Shown: positions 19,887-29,546 of the stretch, in pieces
Position numbering within the stretch: the first letter of the stretch is position 1
Layout of the letters: each line of letters begins with the position of its first letter
Assembly: GCF_000282135.1 (NCBI RefSeq)
Contig: NZ_AKJW01000019.1
Coordinates: 1-51,271 of the forward strand
Direction of reading: 5' to 3'
DNA from: Herbaspirillum sp. CF444
GTDB lineage: Bacteria > Pseudomonadota > Gammaproteobacteria > Burkholderiales > Burkholderiaceae_D
DNA length: 51,271 nt
Program-made: the position numbers and the translations under genes
The notes under the pieces: generated by a model
The model's database searches: none
Told to the model about the DNA's origin: nothing
What the model saw: the letters and a program-made list of their open reading frames with translations, nothing else

Positions 19887-20553
19887 TACCACGCTTGTTG
19901 AGGGCATTGCGGCAGCCTTGCCCACACCGAATCTGGACACCGACCAGATCATGCCCAAGCAGTTCTTGCGCGGAATCGATAAAACAGGGCTGGACCAAGG
20001 TTTGCTCTATGACCTGCGCTATGACGCGAATAACCAGCTGCGCAGCGGCTTCGTTCTCAACCAGCCGGCCTACCGGGGCGCCGCGATCCTTGTCGGCGGC
20101 AGCAACTTCGGCTGCGGTTCCAGCCGTGAACATGCGGTATGGGGATTGCAGCAATTCGGCATCCGTGCAGTCATCGCGTCCAGTTTCGGCGAAATTTTCT
20201 ACAGCAATGCGATGAATAACCGCTTGCTTCTGGTGATGCTTGCCGAAGCCGACGTGCAGCGCATCATGGAAGACGTCTCGGACCCGCTGACAAATAAGGT
20301 GCTGATCGACGTGGGCAGCATGACCGTCAGGAGTCATCGGGTGGAAGCATCGTTCGCGCTGTCCGCTCGTCACCACCGCATGTTTCTGGAGGGACAGGAC
20401 ATCATCGGCTCGACCTTGTCGCTGCAAGGCGAAATCGCCGCCTTCCAGGAACGACATTGGCAAAAGCGCCCCTGGCTGCGCGACGTCGCGCGTCGCGTCA
20501 GGGACAGGCTCGATGCGTCGACGCCGATCCAGGCTGCGGGCAGCAACAGCTAG
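19879..20553 (+). CDS. LeuD-like hydro-lyase/isomerase small subunit
   Basis: This 224-aa partner of the preceding subunit carries the swivelling aconitase domain 4. It has NLDTDQIMPKQFLRG near residues 18-32, and the conserved loop NFGCGSSREHAVWGL near 75-90 that contacts substrate and cluster. It starts inside the end of the large-subunit gene with a GGAG ribosome site, so the two are translationally coupled and should form a heterodimer. Compared with biosynthetic LeuD it has a longer C-terminal tail ending DASTPIQAAGSNS. The true substrate is uncertain, as for its partner. Confidence 0.88.
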   Translation: MSDTTLVEGIAAALPTPNLDTDQIMPKQFLRGIDKTGLDQGLLYDLRYDANNQLRSGFVLNQPAYRGAAILVGGSNFGCGSSREHAVWGLQQFGIRAVIASSFGEIFYSNAMNNRLLLVMLAEADVQRIMEDVSDPLTNKVLIDVGSMTVRSHRVEASFALSARHHRMFLEGQDIIGSTLSLQGEIAAFQERHWQKRPWLRDVARRVRDRLDASTPIQAAGSNS

Positions 20554-20625
20554 CACTATTTTTAGATCGGGCGGTAGCCGGATGTACAAAAAAAGAAACT
20601 ACCGCTCCCCACTATGGAGACAAGC

Positions 20626-21948
20626 ATGGAAGCCACTTCAATCGACTCGCCGGAGATCCGGCAAGGCATATGGACATTGATCAATCGCTGCAAGATCGGA
20701 CCAATGCCGCTGCCGGTCTACGTCGCCATCGCAGCGATCACGATCATTGCCGCCATCAATAAAAAACTTCCCAACGACATGATCGGCGGCTTCGCGGTGC
20801 TGATGCTTGCCGGATTTCTGCTGGGAGAGATCGGCAGCCGTCTCCCTGTATTCAAACATATCGGCGGCGCGGCAATTCTTTGTCTCTTCGTGCCGTCGGC
20901 GCTGATCGGCTTCAGGCTGATGGATCCCGAAATGCTGAAGGCCGTGACAACCACCATGAAGACGGCGAACCTGCAATATCTGTATATCGCATGCCTGGTG
21001 GCCGGCAGCATCCTGGGCATGAGCCACAAGGTCCTGGTGCAGGGTTTCATGCGCATGTTCCTGCCCTTGCTGGCGGGAACGCTGGCCGCCATCGTGGTGG
21101 GGATCTCCGTGGGACTGCTGTTCGGCTATTCGCCCGGACACAGCTTTTTCTTTATCGTCGTCCCCATCGTCGGCGGCGGTATCGGCGAGGGCATCCTTCC
21201 TCTTTCCATCGGCTATTCGGAGATTCTCGGCAAGCCGCAGGCAGAGCTGATTGCGATGCTGGTTCCCGCCGCGTTGCTGGGCAATGTCGTCGCGATCTTG
21301 TCGAGCGGCGTCCTGCGCTGGCTCGGCGACAAGAACCCGCATCTGACCGGCAACGGCTTCCTGGTCAAGTCGGGCGAAGACGTCGATCTGCTCAAGGCCG
21401 ACCACACCCATGTGCCGATTGACCTGGGTCTGATGGGCGCGGGGCTGTTGATCAGCTGCGCATTCTTTATTCTGGGCGCCGTTCTGTCGGAATACACGGG
21501 GATTCCCGGCCCCATTCTGATGATCGTCAGCGCCGCCTTGCTGAAGGTCTTCAAACTGATTCCGGAGAAGATCGAACTGGGTGCATATCAGATGTACAAA
21601 TTCGTTTCCGCCAATCTGACTTTCGCGATTCTGGTCGGTTTGGGGGCCTTGTTCGTGTCATGGAAAGATCTGGTGCATGCCTTCAGCCCGGGCTATTTCG
21701 CAGTCTGCGCCGCGACCGTCACGGCACTGGTGGCATCGGGATTTTTCGTGGGGAAATGGCTCAACATGTACCCGGTCGAATCGGGCATCGTCACGGCATG
21801 TCACAGCGGCCTGGGAGGAACGGGCGACGTCGCGATCCTTTCCGCTTCCAACAGAATGGGACTGATGCCGTTCGCGCAAATCTCGACGCGCATCGGCGGC
21901 GCCGCCATGATCGTGTGCGCCACCATTCTGCTGAAATTCTTCAACTGA
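20626..21948 (+). CDS. 2-hydroxycarboxylate transporter family (CitS/MaeP-type)
   Basis: This 440-aa secondary transporter of the inner membrane belongs to the 2-HCT family (Na+ or H+ coupled citrate and malate carriers, or exchangers). Two family hallmarks are visible: the GGGIGEGILPLS re-entrant motif in the first half and SGLGGTGDVAILSA in the second. They are followed by RMGLMPFAQISTRIGGA, whose arginines bind substrate carboxylates in CitS. About 11 hydrophobic helices are evident. I prefer the ATG at 20626, because GGAGACAAGC lies before it; the ATG at 20614 has no ribosome site. It sits 72 bp after the LeuD-like gene on the same strand, so transport and isomerisation of one hydroxy acid are probably co-expressed. 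Confidence 0.93.
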   Translation: MEATSIDSPEIRQGIWTLINRCKIGPMPLPVYVAIAAITIIAAINKKLPNDMIGGFAVLMLAGFLLGEIGSRLPVFKHIGGAAILCLFVPSALIGFRLMDPEMLKAVTTTMKTANLQYLYIACLVAGSILGMSHKVLVQGFMRMFLPLLAGTLAAIVVGISVGLLFGYSPGHSFFFIVVPIVGGGIGEGILPLSIGYSEILGKPQAELIAMLVPAALLGNVVAILSSGVLRWLGDKNPHLTGNGFLVKSGEDVDLLKADHTHVPIDLGLMGAGLLISCAFFILGAVLSEYTGIPGPILMIVSAALLKVFKLIPEKIELGAYQMYKFVSANLTFAILVGLGALFVSWKDLVHAFSPGYFAVCAATVTALVASGFFVGKWLNMYPVESGIVTACHSGLGGTGDVAILSASNRMGLMPFAQISTRIGGAAMIVCATILLKFFN

Positions 21949-21986
21949 GACCGGGTTGGGAAGAAGAGGGGATGATGATGGGGGGC

Positions 21987-24581
21987 TCAGGAGTTTTCAA
22001 ATTTTTCAAATGCTTCCAGGACCGTTTTTTCCAACTCGTCGTTGTCCCAGGGTTTGACCAGGAACTTGTAAATGGCGCCTTGATTGATCGCCTGCGTCAC
22101 GCTTTGCAGATTGGCGTGTCCCGTCAGCATGATGCGTACGGTGTTCGGGAACATATGCCGGACTTTTTCCAGCAGTTCGGTTCCCAGGATGTCCGGCATT
22201 TGCTGGTCGGTGAGCACCACGCCGATCTGGTGTTTCGCCAGGATCTCAAATGCCTCGTTGGCATGATTCGCCGTGAATATCTGATATCCGGAACGGCTTA
22301 GCGTTCGCTTGATTGCGGACAGTATATTCACTTCGTCGTCTATCACGAGCAGCGAGCGTGCATGGGACTGTCGCTGGATAGTTTCCATCGGCAAGGAAAT
22401 GTTGCGCTCCAGAAGCGAGGTGCAGTCGTCCGCCGGCAAGGGGCGGCTAAAGTAATACCCCTGAATCTTGTCGCAGCCCTCTGCATGCAGCATTTTCAGC
22501 TGGCTGACTGTTTCCACGCCTTCGGCGACGACTTCCAGGCGCAGGCTTTTGGCGATGGCGATGATGGACCTGCATATGGCGAGGTCATGCGGATCGTCCA
22601 CCAAATCGCGTACAAATGACCTGTCGATCTTGAGTCGTCCCACCGGAAATCGCTTCAGATAGCTCAGGTTCGAATAGCCCGTCCCGAAGTCGTCGATGGA
22701 AAGGGTGATCCCGAGTTTACGCAAATGCACCATGATGGCGATACTTTGGTCAGGATCATCCATCGAAATACTTTCCGTCAGCTCCAATTCGAGATGCTGG
22801 GGATCCAATCCTGACTCGTGCAGAATTTGCCCGAGCAGTACTTTCAAATTTTTCTCTGTAAATTGCATCGCGGACAAGTTGACCGCGATCGTTCCCGGAT
22901 GCAGGCCCTTTTCTTGCCACTCCTTGCATTGGCGGCACGCGGCTCGCAGCACCCATTCCCCCAAATCAAATATCAAGTCGGATTCTTCCGCCAGGGCGAT
23001 AAATTCCGCTGGCATCAATAGCCCTCGTTCAGGATGATTCCAGCGCACCAATGCTTCAAATCCGGCGATCCTTCCGTTTTTCAAGGACACTTGCGGCTGG
23101 TAATGCAATACGAGCGCGTCTTCCCGGATCGCATCGCGCAGCTCATTGACCAGCGCGTGGCGCCTGGCAATCTCTTCGTTGAATTCCGGAGAATAAAATT
23201 GATGGTGGCCGTGCGCGTTTAATTGTGCGCGATGCAAGGCAACTTCTGCGAAGTGCAACAAGGATTCTGATGTCTGGGTGTCGTTGGGGTAAATGGATAT
23301 GCCGAGTTTGGGAAAGAGATGGATGCTAGGCTGTCCCGGAATGGAATAAGGACTGAGCAATATTCGCGTCACATCTTCTATGATCGCGTCCATTTCGTTC
23401 TTTTTTACCCGCTCAAGCAAAAGAGCGAAAATACCGTCGGCGTACTGGGTGACGGTCGCGTCCTCGGGACGTTTCCAGGATTGCAGGCGCTGGGCTGCCG
23501 TGATTGCCAGCGATATGCCGGCCTGGACGCCGAAACCATCCCGGATTTGGGTATGTCCATTCAATTCGATCAGCATGAGTGCGACCAATTCTTCGCCCGA
23601 TTCGTGGCGCAACATGGCTTGGTCCAGGCGATCCCGGAGAACAACGCGATTCGGCAATCCTGTGATGTGGTCGAAATGGCTGAGATGGTAGATTTTCTCC
23701 TCGGCCTCTTGCCACTCGGTAATGTCAATGCCGCTCAGGACAAAAACAGTTTTGAAGTGACGATTCTCCAGAATGCTAAGGGAACACAATAAGACGCGAG
23801 CCTGGCCATCATGCGTCAGCCATTGGCTTTGAAACTGCAGCGGAAACGCAGACTTGTCGCTACCCAGATAGCGTTCTTTCTCTTCCTGTGCATGCGAGGG
23901 CGAAAAAAATATGTCCCAGAAACACAACCCCAGGATGTCTTTGCTCAGATATCCGGTGGATTTTTCCCCCGCATGGTTAAACCGGAGGATGCGGCCTTCC
24001 GCATCAAGCATGACCCCCACCGCACCCGCCGTATCAAAGACCGCGGACAAGAGATTGCTCTCTGCGTACAGTATCTCTTCCGTTCTTCGACGGATTGCAC
24101 GTTCGTGGGATTCTTGCAGCGCGCGACGTACCGACGACGGCAGGCGCGCAATATTGTTCTTCAGGACATAGTCGTAGGCGCCAAGCTTCAAGGCCTGAAT
24201 CGCCAATTCCTCGCCTATGGTCCCGGAGACGAAGATAAACGGGACGTCCGGACTCCGTTCCTTGGCAAGTTGCAAGGCGGTCATGCCGTCGAAGACCGGC
24301 AGTGAAAAGTCGCACAGAATGATATCGACCCGGCTTTCCAGGGCAAGCAGGAAAGCCGCCTGTGTCTCGACCCGATTGAAAGACGAACGCAGCCCGGATC
24401 GTTCCAGCTCGTGATAAACAAGTTCTGCATCCTCGATGACATCTTCAACGAAGATAATGCGAAGGTTTTCTTCCGAGTACGACGGGTGCTCAGAAAGGGC
24501 CGCTTTATACATAGACTTTCTACCAGAAGGAAGAATTGCCGGGTCGAAATAATCACGGGAATATATTGTCATGCCAGACAC
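21987..24581 (-). CDS. REC-PAS-degenerate GGDEF-EAL-REC signalling protein
   Basis: This 864-aa cytosolic protein has five modules. An N-terminal receiver spans about 40-150 (phospho-acceptor Asp91 in ILCDFSLP), then a PAS domain (about 175-290), a GGDEF-type domain (about 300-460), an EAL domain (about 475-725) and a C-terminal receiver (about 742-860, Asp792). The GGDEF signature is replaced by ADGIF at 381-385, so diguanylate cyclase activity is unlikely. The EAL domain looks intact (Glu509-Ala-Leu, Glu603, Asp630-Asp631, Lys651, Glu687), so c-di-GMP hydrolysis is plausible. The C-terminal receiver closely resembles those in the divergent signalling genes. The annotated start is GTG at 24581; ATGs at 24572 and 24512 are alternatives, none with a strong ribosome site. 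Confidence 0.93.
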   Translation of the reverse strand: MSGMTIYSRDYFDPAILPSGRKSMYKAALSEHPSYSEENLRIIFVEDVIEDAELVYHELERSGLRSSFNRVETQAAFLLALESRVDIILCDFSLPVFDGMTALQLAKERSPDVPFIFVSGTIGEELAIQALKLGAYDYVLKNNIARLPSSVRRALQESHERAIRRRTEEILYAESNLLSAVFDTAGAVGVMLDAEGRILRFNHAGEKSTGYLSKDILGLCFWDIFFSPSHAQEEKERYLGSDKSAFPLQFQSQWLTHDGQARVLLCSLSILENRHFKTVFVLSGIDITEWQEAEEKIYHLSHFDHITGLPNRVVLRDRLDQAMLRHESGEELVALMLIELNGHTQIRDGFGVQAGISLAITAAQRLQSWKRPEDATVTQYADGIFALLLERVKKNEMDAIIEDVTRILLSPYSIPGQPSIHLFPKLGISIYPNDTQTSESLLHFAEVALHRAQLNAHGHHQFYSPEFNEEIARRHALVNELRDAIREDALVLHYQPQVSLKNGRIAGFEALVRWNHPERGLLMPAEFIALAEESDLIFDLGEWVLRAACRQCKEWQEKGLHPGTIAVNLSAMQFTEKNLKVLLGQILHESGLDPQHLELELTESISMDDPDQSIAIMVHLRKLGITLSIDDFGTGYSNLSYLKRFPVGRLKIDRSFVRDLVDDPHDLAICRSIIAIAKSLRLEVVAEGVETVSQLKMLHAEGCDKIQGYYFSRPLPADDCTSLLERNISLPMETIQRQSHARSLLVIDDEVNILSAIKRTLSRSGYQIFTANHANEAFEILAKHQIGVVLTDQQMPDILGTELLEKVRHMFPNTVRIMLTGHANLQSVTQAINQGAIYKFLVKPWDNDELEKTVLEAFEKFENS

Positions 24582-24797
24582 TCAAATTTCATGTTATTCC
24601 CATGGACGGTTAAAGACAATGTATCCGCATGCGCTCCAAGCCGACATAGTTGCTAAATTGAATTGCCTGTGGAGGTCTTTACTGATAATAATGTGACTGC
24701 AGGGGACCATGTCGCGAAATAGTCGAAGAAAAAGCAACGCTGGATATTGGCAGCCAGTCTGTTACCGAGCATCTGTAAGGCCACTTCCCTATAGATC

Positions 24798-26093
24798 ATG
24801 ACTCAACAATTTGAAACTTTCGAATCGAACGTTCCCATCCCGCAGCCGATGGAGATTACGCAACGATTTGAGTATTTGATCGCGAATACGCCGGCAATCA
24901 TCTATAGCAGCGTGCCGTCAGGGGATTTTAAAATGACGTTCGTTAGCGAAAATGCATCGAGGGTGCTGGGCTACGCTCCGCGCGAGATGGTTGAGGACCC
25001 TAATTTCTGGTTCGACCATATCCATCCCGACGATGCTCCGAACATCTTTTCAAGTTTGGCCTTGCTTTTTGTAGAAGGAGAGCGGGCTTATGAATATCGC
25101 TTCCTTACCAAGGACAGGCGCTATTTGTGGATGCACGACAGTCTACGTCTTATCCGGGATGAAAATAACAATCCGATTGAAGTTATTGGCTCTTTGACAA
25201 ATATCACCGAACGAAAACTGATGGAAGAAGCGCTGCATCGCACCGGAGAAGAGCAGCGCAGTCTTATTGAAAAGCTAAAAGAAACCCAGGCGCAGTTGCT
25301 GCAATCGGAAAAAATGGCTTCCATCGGGCAGCTGGCTGCCGGTGTTGCGCATGAAATCAATAATCCTGTCGGATTCGTCAGTTCCAATGTGAAATCGCTT
25401 CAAACCTATGTTGACAAGCTGCTTCTGGTGATCAATCAACAAGAGGAATTGTTGCAACGGAATGAACTCAGCGACGACTTGAAAAATCAGGCAAAAAAAC
25501 TCAGTACGGAGGCGGATCTCTCCTATTTGAGAGAAGATGTTGTTGATTTGATCGCGGAATCCCTGGACGGTTTGAAACGCGTCAAGGATATCGTCCAATC
25601 CTTGAAAGATTTTTCGCACGTCGGAGAGAGCGACTGGCAAATGGTGGACATCACGAAGGGGTTGGAGAGCACGATCACCATCGCGAACAATGAAGTGAAA
25701 TATAAAGCCGTGATTGAAAAACACTACGGCGAACTGCCGCTTGTAAAGGGACTGGCCTCTCAGTTGAATCAGGTGTTCATGAATCTCCTGGTCAATGCCG
25801 CCCATTCCATCGTGGAGAGAGGGACCATCAGCATTTACACGGAATGCAAAGATGACTGGGTATATATAAAAGTTCAAGATACCGGCTGCGGTATTCCGCC
25901 TGAGAACCTGTCACGCATTTTTGAACCTTTTTTTACGACGAAACCGATCGGAAGCGGCACGGGTTTGGGTCTGTCGCTTTCCTATGGGATTGTCCAAAAG
26001 CATAGTGGCCGCATTGACGTGCAAAGCGAGGTCGGTGTCGGCACCAGCTTTACAGTGTGTTTGCCGGTGAGTCAGTTATCCGTCAACAATTAG
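24798..26093 (+). CDS. PAS-domain sensor histidine kinase
   Basis: This 431-aa soluble kinase has an N-terminal PAS fold of the PAS_3 type (about 22-140, [14 protein letters not shown]), then a short coiled coil. The HisKA-like motif [20 protein letters not shown] has phospho-acceptor His185, and the HATPase domain carries an N box ([13 protein letters not shown]) and G boxes ([21 protein letters not shown]). A long helical insert separates the H and N boxes, as in the kinase at the other end of this gene run, suggesting duplication. It opens a six-gene same-strand cluster of receivers and HD-type domains and probably phosphorylates the downstream receivers. No membrane segment is seen. Confidence 0.92.
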   Translation: MTQQFETFESNVPIPQPMEITQRFEYLIANTPAIIYSSVPSGDFKMTFVSENASRVLGYAPREMVEDPNFWFDHIHPDDAPNIFSSLALLFVEGERAYEYRFLTKDRRYLWMHDSLRLIRDENNNPIEVIGSLTNITERKLMEEALHRTGEEQRSLIEKLKETQAQLLQSEKMASIGQLAAGVAHEINNPVGFVSSNVKSLQTYVDKLLLVINQQEELLQRNELSDDLKNQAKKLSTEADLSYLREDVVDLIAESLDGLKRVKDIVQSLKDFSHVGESDWQMVDITKGLESTITIANNEVKYKAVIEKHYGELPLVKGLASQLNQVFMNLLVNAAHSIVERGTISIYTECKDDWVYIKVQDTGCGIPPENLSRIFEPFFTTKPIGSGTGLGLSLSYGIVQKHSGRIDVQSEVGVGTSFTVCLPVSQLSVNN

Positions 26094-26148
26094 ACGGGTA
26101 TGCGTCAATAGCATAGTACGGAACAGATTAAAGAATAGGACCTCAGAC

Positions 26149-27498
26149 ATGTCGAATACCGTTACCGCTTCGGATCCCCCCGCTGTAGAAAATGTGCTGC
26201 CGTCCTCCGTCATTTTGCTGGTCGACGATGAAGCGAGCATTCTGTCGTCGCTCAAACGCGTGCTCAGGCCAAAAGGCTATACCTTGCTTACCGCCGAGAG
26301 CGGGGCGGAAGGGTTAAGGCTGCTGGAACAGAATACCGTTGACCTGATCATCTCCGATATGCGCATGCCGGAAATGACAGGCGCCCAATTTTTGGGGAAG
26401 GCAAAAGAGCGCTACCCTGAAGTCACCCGCATTCTTCTGACAGGATATTCGGAAATCACGTCGACCGTTTCCGCCATCAACGATGGCGGCATTTATCACT
26501 ATCTCCAGAAGCCGTGGGACGAGCAGGATCTTTTGCTGACGATACAGCGCGCCCTGGAGCAGCAACATCTGAAGAAAGAGGCTGCGCGACTCAATGAAGT
26601 CGTGAGAAAGCAGAATGAAGAATTGTTGACGTTCAATGCGCGACTGGAAAAGCAGGTTCAGGCGCGCACGGAAGAGATACGCCAGACCGTCATGTTTCTG
26701 GAAAACAGCCAGGCGGAAATCAAGCTGAATTTCTTGACGATGCTCAAGGTTTTTTCAAACATGATCGAGCTGCGCTCCGGCATGCTCGGCGGACAGTCCG
26801 ATCGCGTGAGCGGATTGTGCCGAAGGTTGGGGAAAAAATTCAAGATCCCGGAATTTGCAATCCAGGATTTGGCGATTGCGGGTCTGTTGCATGCGATCGG
26901 GAAGATCGGATTGCCTGATGAGTTGATCCGCAAACCGCAGGAAAAGATGTCCGGCGAGGAGTCGCGTGTTTTCATGACGCATCCCGTCAAAGGGCATGTG
27001 GTTCTTACGCCTGTGGCCGCGTTCAAGGAGGTCGGCGATCTGATCTTGCATCAATACGAACGCTACGACGGGCGCGGCCTGCCCGAGGGGCTTTCCGGCG
27101 ATGAAATTCCACTGGGTTCCCGCATTCTCGCCGTTGCGCGGGATTTTGAAGCATTGCGTTCCGGGGCCATCGCCACGTTGCCTCTTCCATTGGACAAGTC
27201 CATCCAGATTATCAAGTCCCAAAGCGGTCATCGCTACGATCCCGCGGTGGTGGATAGCTTTATTGCCCTTGTCAACGAGGGAGACTCCTTGCTGGCCGAA
27301 CGATCGCGCGACATCAAGTCCCGGGATCTCGAAGTGGGCATGCAGCTGGCGGAAGATTTGCGCACCCACGAAGGGGTGCTGCTGATTGTCCAGGATTCCA
27401 TCATTACCGCAAGCAACATCCAGCAAATCCGCAAGTTTGAACGACTGGAAGACATCGCTTTGCAGATATCGATCAAAGTCCTGGAAAAAGATGCTTAG
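26149..27498 (+). CDS. Response regulator with degenerate HD-GYP domain
   Basis: This 449-aa RpfG-like protein has a receiver domain (about 20-135, Asp70 in IISDMRMPEMTG), a coiled coil (about 136-190), an HD-GYP-like domain (about 195-370) and a small C-terminal extension. Key metal ligands are missing: the HD pair reads HA (His248-Ala249 in LLHAIGKIGLPDE), the HSxR motif is QSDR, HHE is HQYE, and GYP is GLP. Phosphodiesterase activity is therefore doubtful, and it may act as a scaffold or c-di-GMP sensor. The C-terminal part (RDLEVGMQLAEDL...) resembles the small domain encoded two genes on. It follows the kinase by 55 bp. Confidence 0.9.
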   Translation: MSNTVTASDPPAVENVLPSSVILLVDDEASILSSLKRVLRPKGYTLLTAESGAEGLRLLEQNTVDLIISDMRMPEMTGAQFLGKAKERYPEVTRILLTGYSEITSTVSAINDGGIYHYLQKPWDEQDLLLTIQRALEQQHLKKEAARLNEVVRKQNEELLTFNARLEKQVQARTEEIRQTVMFLENSQAEIKLNFLTMLKVFSNMIELRSGMLGGQSDRVSGLCRRLGKKFKIPEFAIQDLAIAGLLHAIGKIGLPDELIRKPQEKMSGEESRVFMTHPVKGHVVLTPVAAFKEVGDLILHQYERYDGRGLPEGLSGDEIPLGSRILAVARDFEALRSGAIATLPLPLDKSIQIIKSQSGHRYDPAVVDSFIALVNEGDSLLAERSRDIKSRDLEVGMQLAEDLRTHEGVLLIVQDSIITASNIQQIRKFERLEDIALQISIKVLEKDA

Positions 27499-27515
27499 CG
27501 GAGGAGTCGAAGATC

Positions 27516-28334
27516 ATGTCGGAAGAAGCCATTTCTGAAAGTCCCCGACGTCGCTTGCTGCTGGTGGATGACGAGATCAACATCCTGTCGGCATTAAAGC
27601 GCCTGCTGCGCCAGGACAAGTACGACATCATGACTGCCAACAACGGGCAGGAAGCATTGGAGGTTTTAAAGAACAATCCGGTGGATGTTATCGTCACGGA
27701 TCAACGCATGCCTGGCATGACAGGGGTGGAGTTTCTGCGGCTGGCGAAAGAATCCTATCCGGACACCATTCGTATCGTGCTCAGCGGTTATACGGAGTTG
27801 CAGTCCGTCACGGATGCGGTCAACGAAGGCGCCGTATATAAATTCCTCACCAAACCGTGGGACGACGTTCAACTGAGAGGGCACGTGGCGGAAGCCTTCA
27901 AACGCAAGGAAATGGGAGATGAAAATCTGCGCCTGCAACAACAACTTCTGCTCGCCAATCTGGCCCTGGAAACAACAAACCGGGAATTGGACAAACTCCT
28001 GAAAGAACAGGAAGAGCGAATCGAACACGACGAGGTGAGCTTGCAAATCACGCACGAGATATTGGAGCACGTCAGTACGCCGATACTCGGTATCGATGAC
28101 GAGAAGAATATCGTCTTCATCAATGCGGCCGCGCAGGAACTTCTCGGAGGATCGCATGCATTGCTGGGGATGAAGATGACACGCAATGCCCCTCAGCTGG
28201 AACCGGCGTGGAGCCAGGCCAGCACCGAGATCGACATTCACGATGAACGATATAAAGTACTTACCCATCCCATGGGAAGAAGCTCCCGGTCCCGGGGAAA
28301 ATTGATGACGCTCATCAAATTGAATGCAGGTTGA
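27516..28334 (+). CDS. Receiver-PAS response regulator
   Basis: This 272-aa protein has an N-terminal receiver (about 12-130; Asp62 in VIVTDQRMPGMTG, Lys near 112 in FLTKPWDD). An amphipathic coiled coil (about 135-175) leads to a C-terminal PAS-like domain (about 180-268, TPILGIDDEKNIVFINAAAQ). There is no DNA-binding or enzymatic output domain, so it probably signals by protein contacts or phosphotransfer. The receiver is strongly similar to the C-terminal receiver of the divergent EAL protein and to the preceding gene, all sharing a K-P-W motif after the last strand. It starts 17 bp after the preceding stop with a GGAGGAG ribosome site. Confidence 0.9.
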   Translation: MSEEAISESPRRRLLLVDDEINILSALKRLLRQDKYDIMTANNGQEALEVLKNNPVDVIVTDQRMPGMTGVEFLRLAKESYPDTIRIVLSGYTELQSVTDAVNEGAVYKFLTKPWDDVQLRGHVAEAFKRKEMGDENLRLQQQLLLANLALETTNRELDKLLKEQEERIEHDEVSLQITHEILEHVSTPILGIDDEKNIVFINAAAQELLGGSHALLGMKMTRNAPQLEPAWSQASTEIDIHDERYKVLTHPMGRSSRSRGKLMTLIKLNAG

Positions 28335-28340
28335 AAGACG

Positions 28341-28664
28341 ATGGCTGCCACCGACACCACCCAAGAGATACTTCTGGATGATGCGATTCCGGGAATGACA
28401 TTGGCCGAGGCAGTCTTGGACAGATCGGGCGCGCGCCTGATATCGCCTGGCGTCGAGCTTACCGAAAAATCCATCCATGCGTTAAGGCAACGCGGAGTGC
28501 TTCGCGTTCACGTCGTCGTGTCGTTGAACGAGCAAGCCCGCAGCAAACAGACCGAAAAGAGCCTGCAGAGGCTGGACGTGCTGTTCAAGAACAGTATCGA
28601 TAGCAAGCCCAATCGACTGTTATTGGATAGTCTGCGTCGCTATCGCACAAGGACGACGCAATGA
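28341..28664 (+). CDS. Small stand-alone domain usually attached to HD-GYP/HDOD proteins
   Basis: This 107-aa soluble protein contains one recognisable module (about 10-60): DDAIPGMTLAEAVLDRSGARL followed by a TEKSIHALRQRGV-like helix. It matches the small N-terminal domain often fused in front of HD-GYP phosphodiesterases. Here it stands alone, with a basic C-terminal tail (RRYRTRTTQ). It starts 6 bp after the previous gene and overlaps the HDOD gene by 4 bp (ATGA), so the three are translated together. The function is unknown; a partner subunit of the HD-type proteins is the likeliest role. Confidence 0.75.
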   Translation: MAATDTTQEILLDDAIPGMTLAEAVLDRSGARLISPGVELTEKSIHALRQRGVLRVHVVVSLNEQARSKQTEKSLQRLDVLFKNSIDSKPNRLLLDSLRRYRTRTTQ

Positions 28665-29515
28665 ACCCGATAACCAGCGAGGAAATCAGCGAGGCGGTTG
28701 TCAGGCTTCCGTCGCTGCCGACCATCGTTCTAGAGCTTATCAATGCGCTCGACAACGGCGACGTGGATACCAACACGCTCGCACAAAAAATTTCGCATGA
28801 CCAGGCGCTGACGGCAAAAGTACTCGGATTGGCAAACTCCTCGTTCTACGGCATGCAAAACAAAGTGGGTTCCATACCGCATGCGGTGACCGTATTGGGT
28901 TTCAATAGCGTACGTTCCTTGGTGACGGCCGCGGCAGTAGTCGGGACTTTTTCCGGCAGCAAATCCAAGGTGCTTGATTATGCGGAGTTCTGGAAGCACG
29001 CGATCGCGACGGCATTGTCCGCCAAAGCAATCGCAAGGAAACTTGGCGCCAACGAAGACCAGGCTTTCATCGGCGGTCTATTGCATAACATCGGCCGTCT
29101 GGTGCTGGCCACCTATTCGCCGTCACGCTATCAGGAAGTCCTGAACTGGCGTTCGCAACATGACGGAGACCTGATGGCGGCGGAAATCCACGTTCTCGGC
29201 ATCGATCACAAAACCGTCGGAAGGGCGATGCTGACGCATTGGAAATTTCCCGCATCCATCGTCGAAACCCTGAATACTCCCGATGTCGCTCATCCGCATG
29301 AACAGTCCCGGGCCGCAGCCGTTGTGACCGTTGCCGATGCGATTGCCTATGGGCTGGATGTCAGCGGCGGGGAGCATGATCGTATTCCTGTGATCTCGCA
29401 GATCGAATGGGACATGCTGCACTTGAACGACGCGATGCTGACGGAGATTTTCAGTACAACCGAAAGACAATTCGAAGAAGCATGCATGATTTTGGGAACC
29501 AATGCAGGAGAATGA
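28661..29515 (+). CDS. HDOD-domain signalling protein
   Basis: This 284-aa protein consists almost wholly of an HDOD domain, an HD-superfamily relative without the metal-binding residues. The typical start (RLPSLPTIVLELINAL), the KISHDQALTAKVLGLANS core and the GLLHNIGRLVL segment (an HD position altered to HN) are all present. HDOD proteins act as non-enzymatic regulators in signalling, motility and chemotaxis-like pathways. Its start overlaps the previous gene by 4 bp, and the next kinase begins near its stop, so it belongs to the same operon. The partner is not evident. Confidence 0.9.
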   Translation: MNPITSEEISEAVVRLPSLPTIVLELINALDNGDVDTNTLAQKISHDQALTAKVLGLANSSFYGMQNKVGSIPHAVTVLGFNSVRSLVTAAAVVGTFSGSKSKVLDYAEFWKHAIATALSAKAIARKLGANEDQAFIGGLLHNIGRLVLATYSPSRYQEVLNWRSQHDGDLMAAEIHVLGIDHKTVGRAMLTHWKFPASIVETLNTPDVAHPHEQSRAAAVVTVADAIAYGLDVSGGEHDRIPVISQIEWDMLHLNDAMLTEIFSTTERQFEEACMILGTNAGE

Positions 29516-29546
29516 TCGCAGCCCGTTTTATTTGGAGGAGGAGACC

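Noticed and set aside
18471..20553. Labelling the pair simply as leuC and leuD of leucine synthesis
   Set aside because: The substrate motif differs, leuA and leuB are absent, and the context is a LysR plus a 2-hydroxycarboxylate carrier. I therefore left the gene symbols blank.
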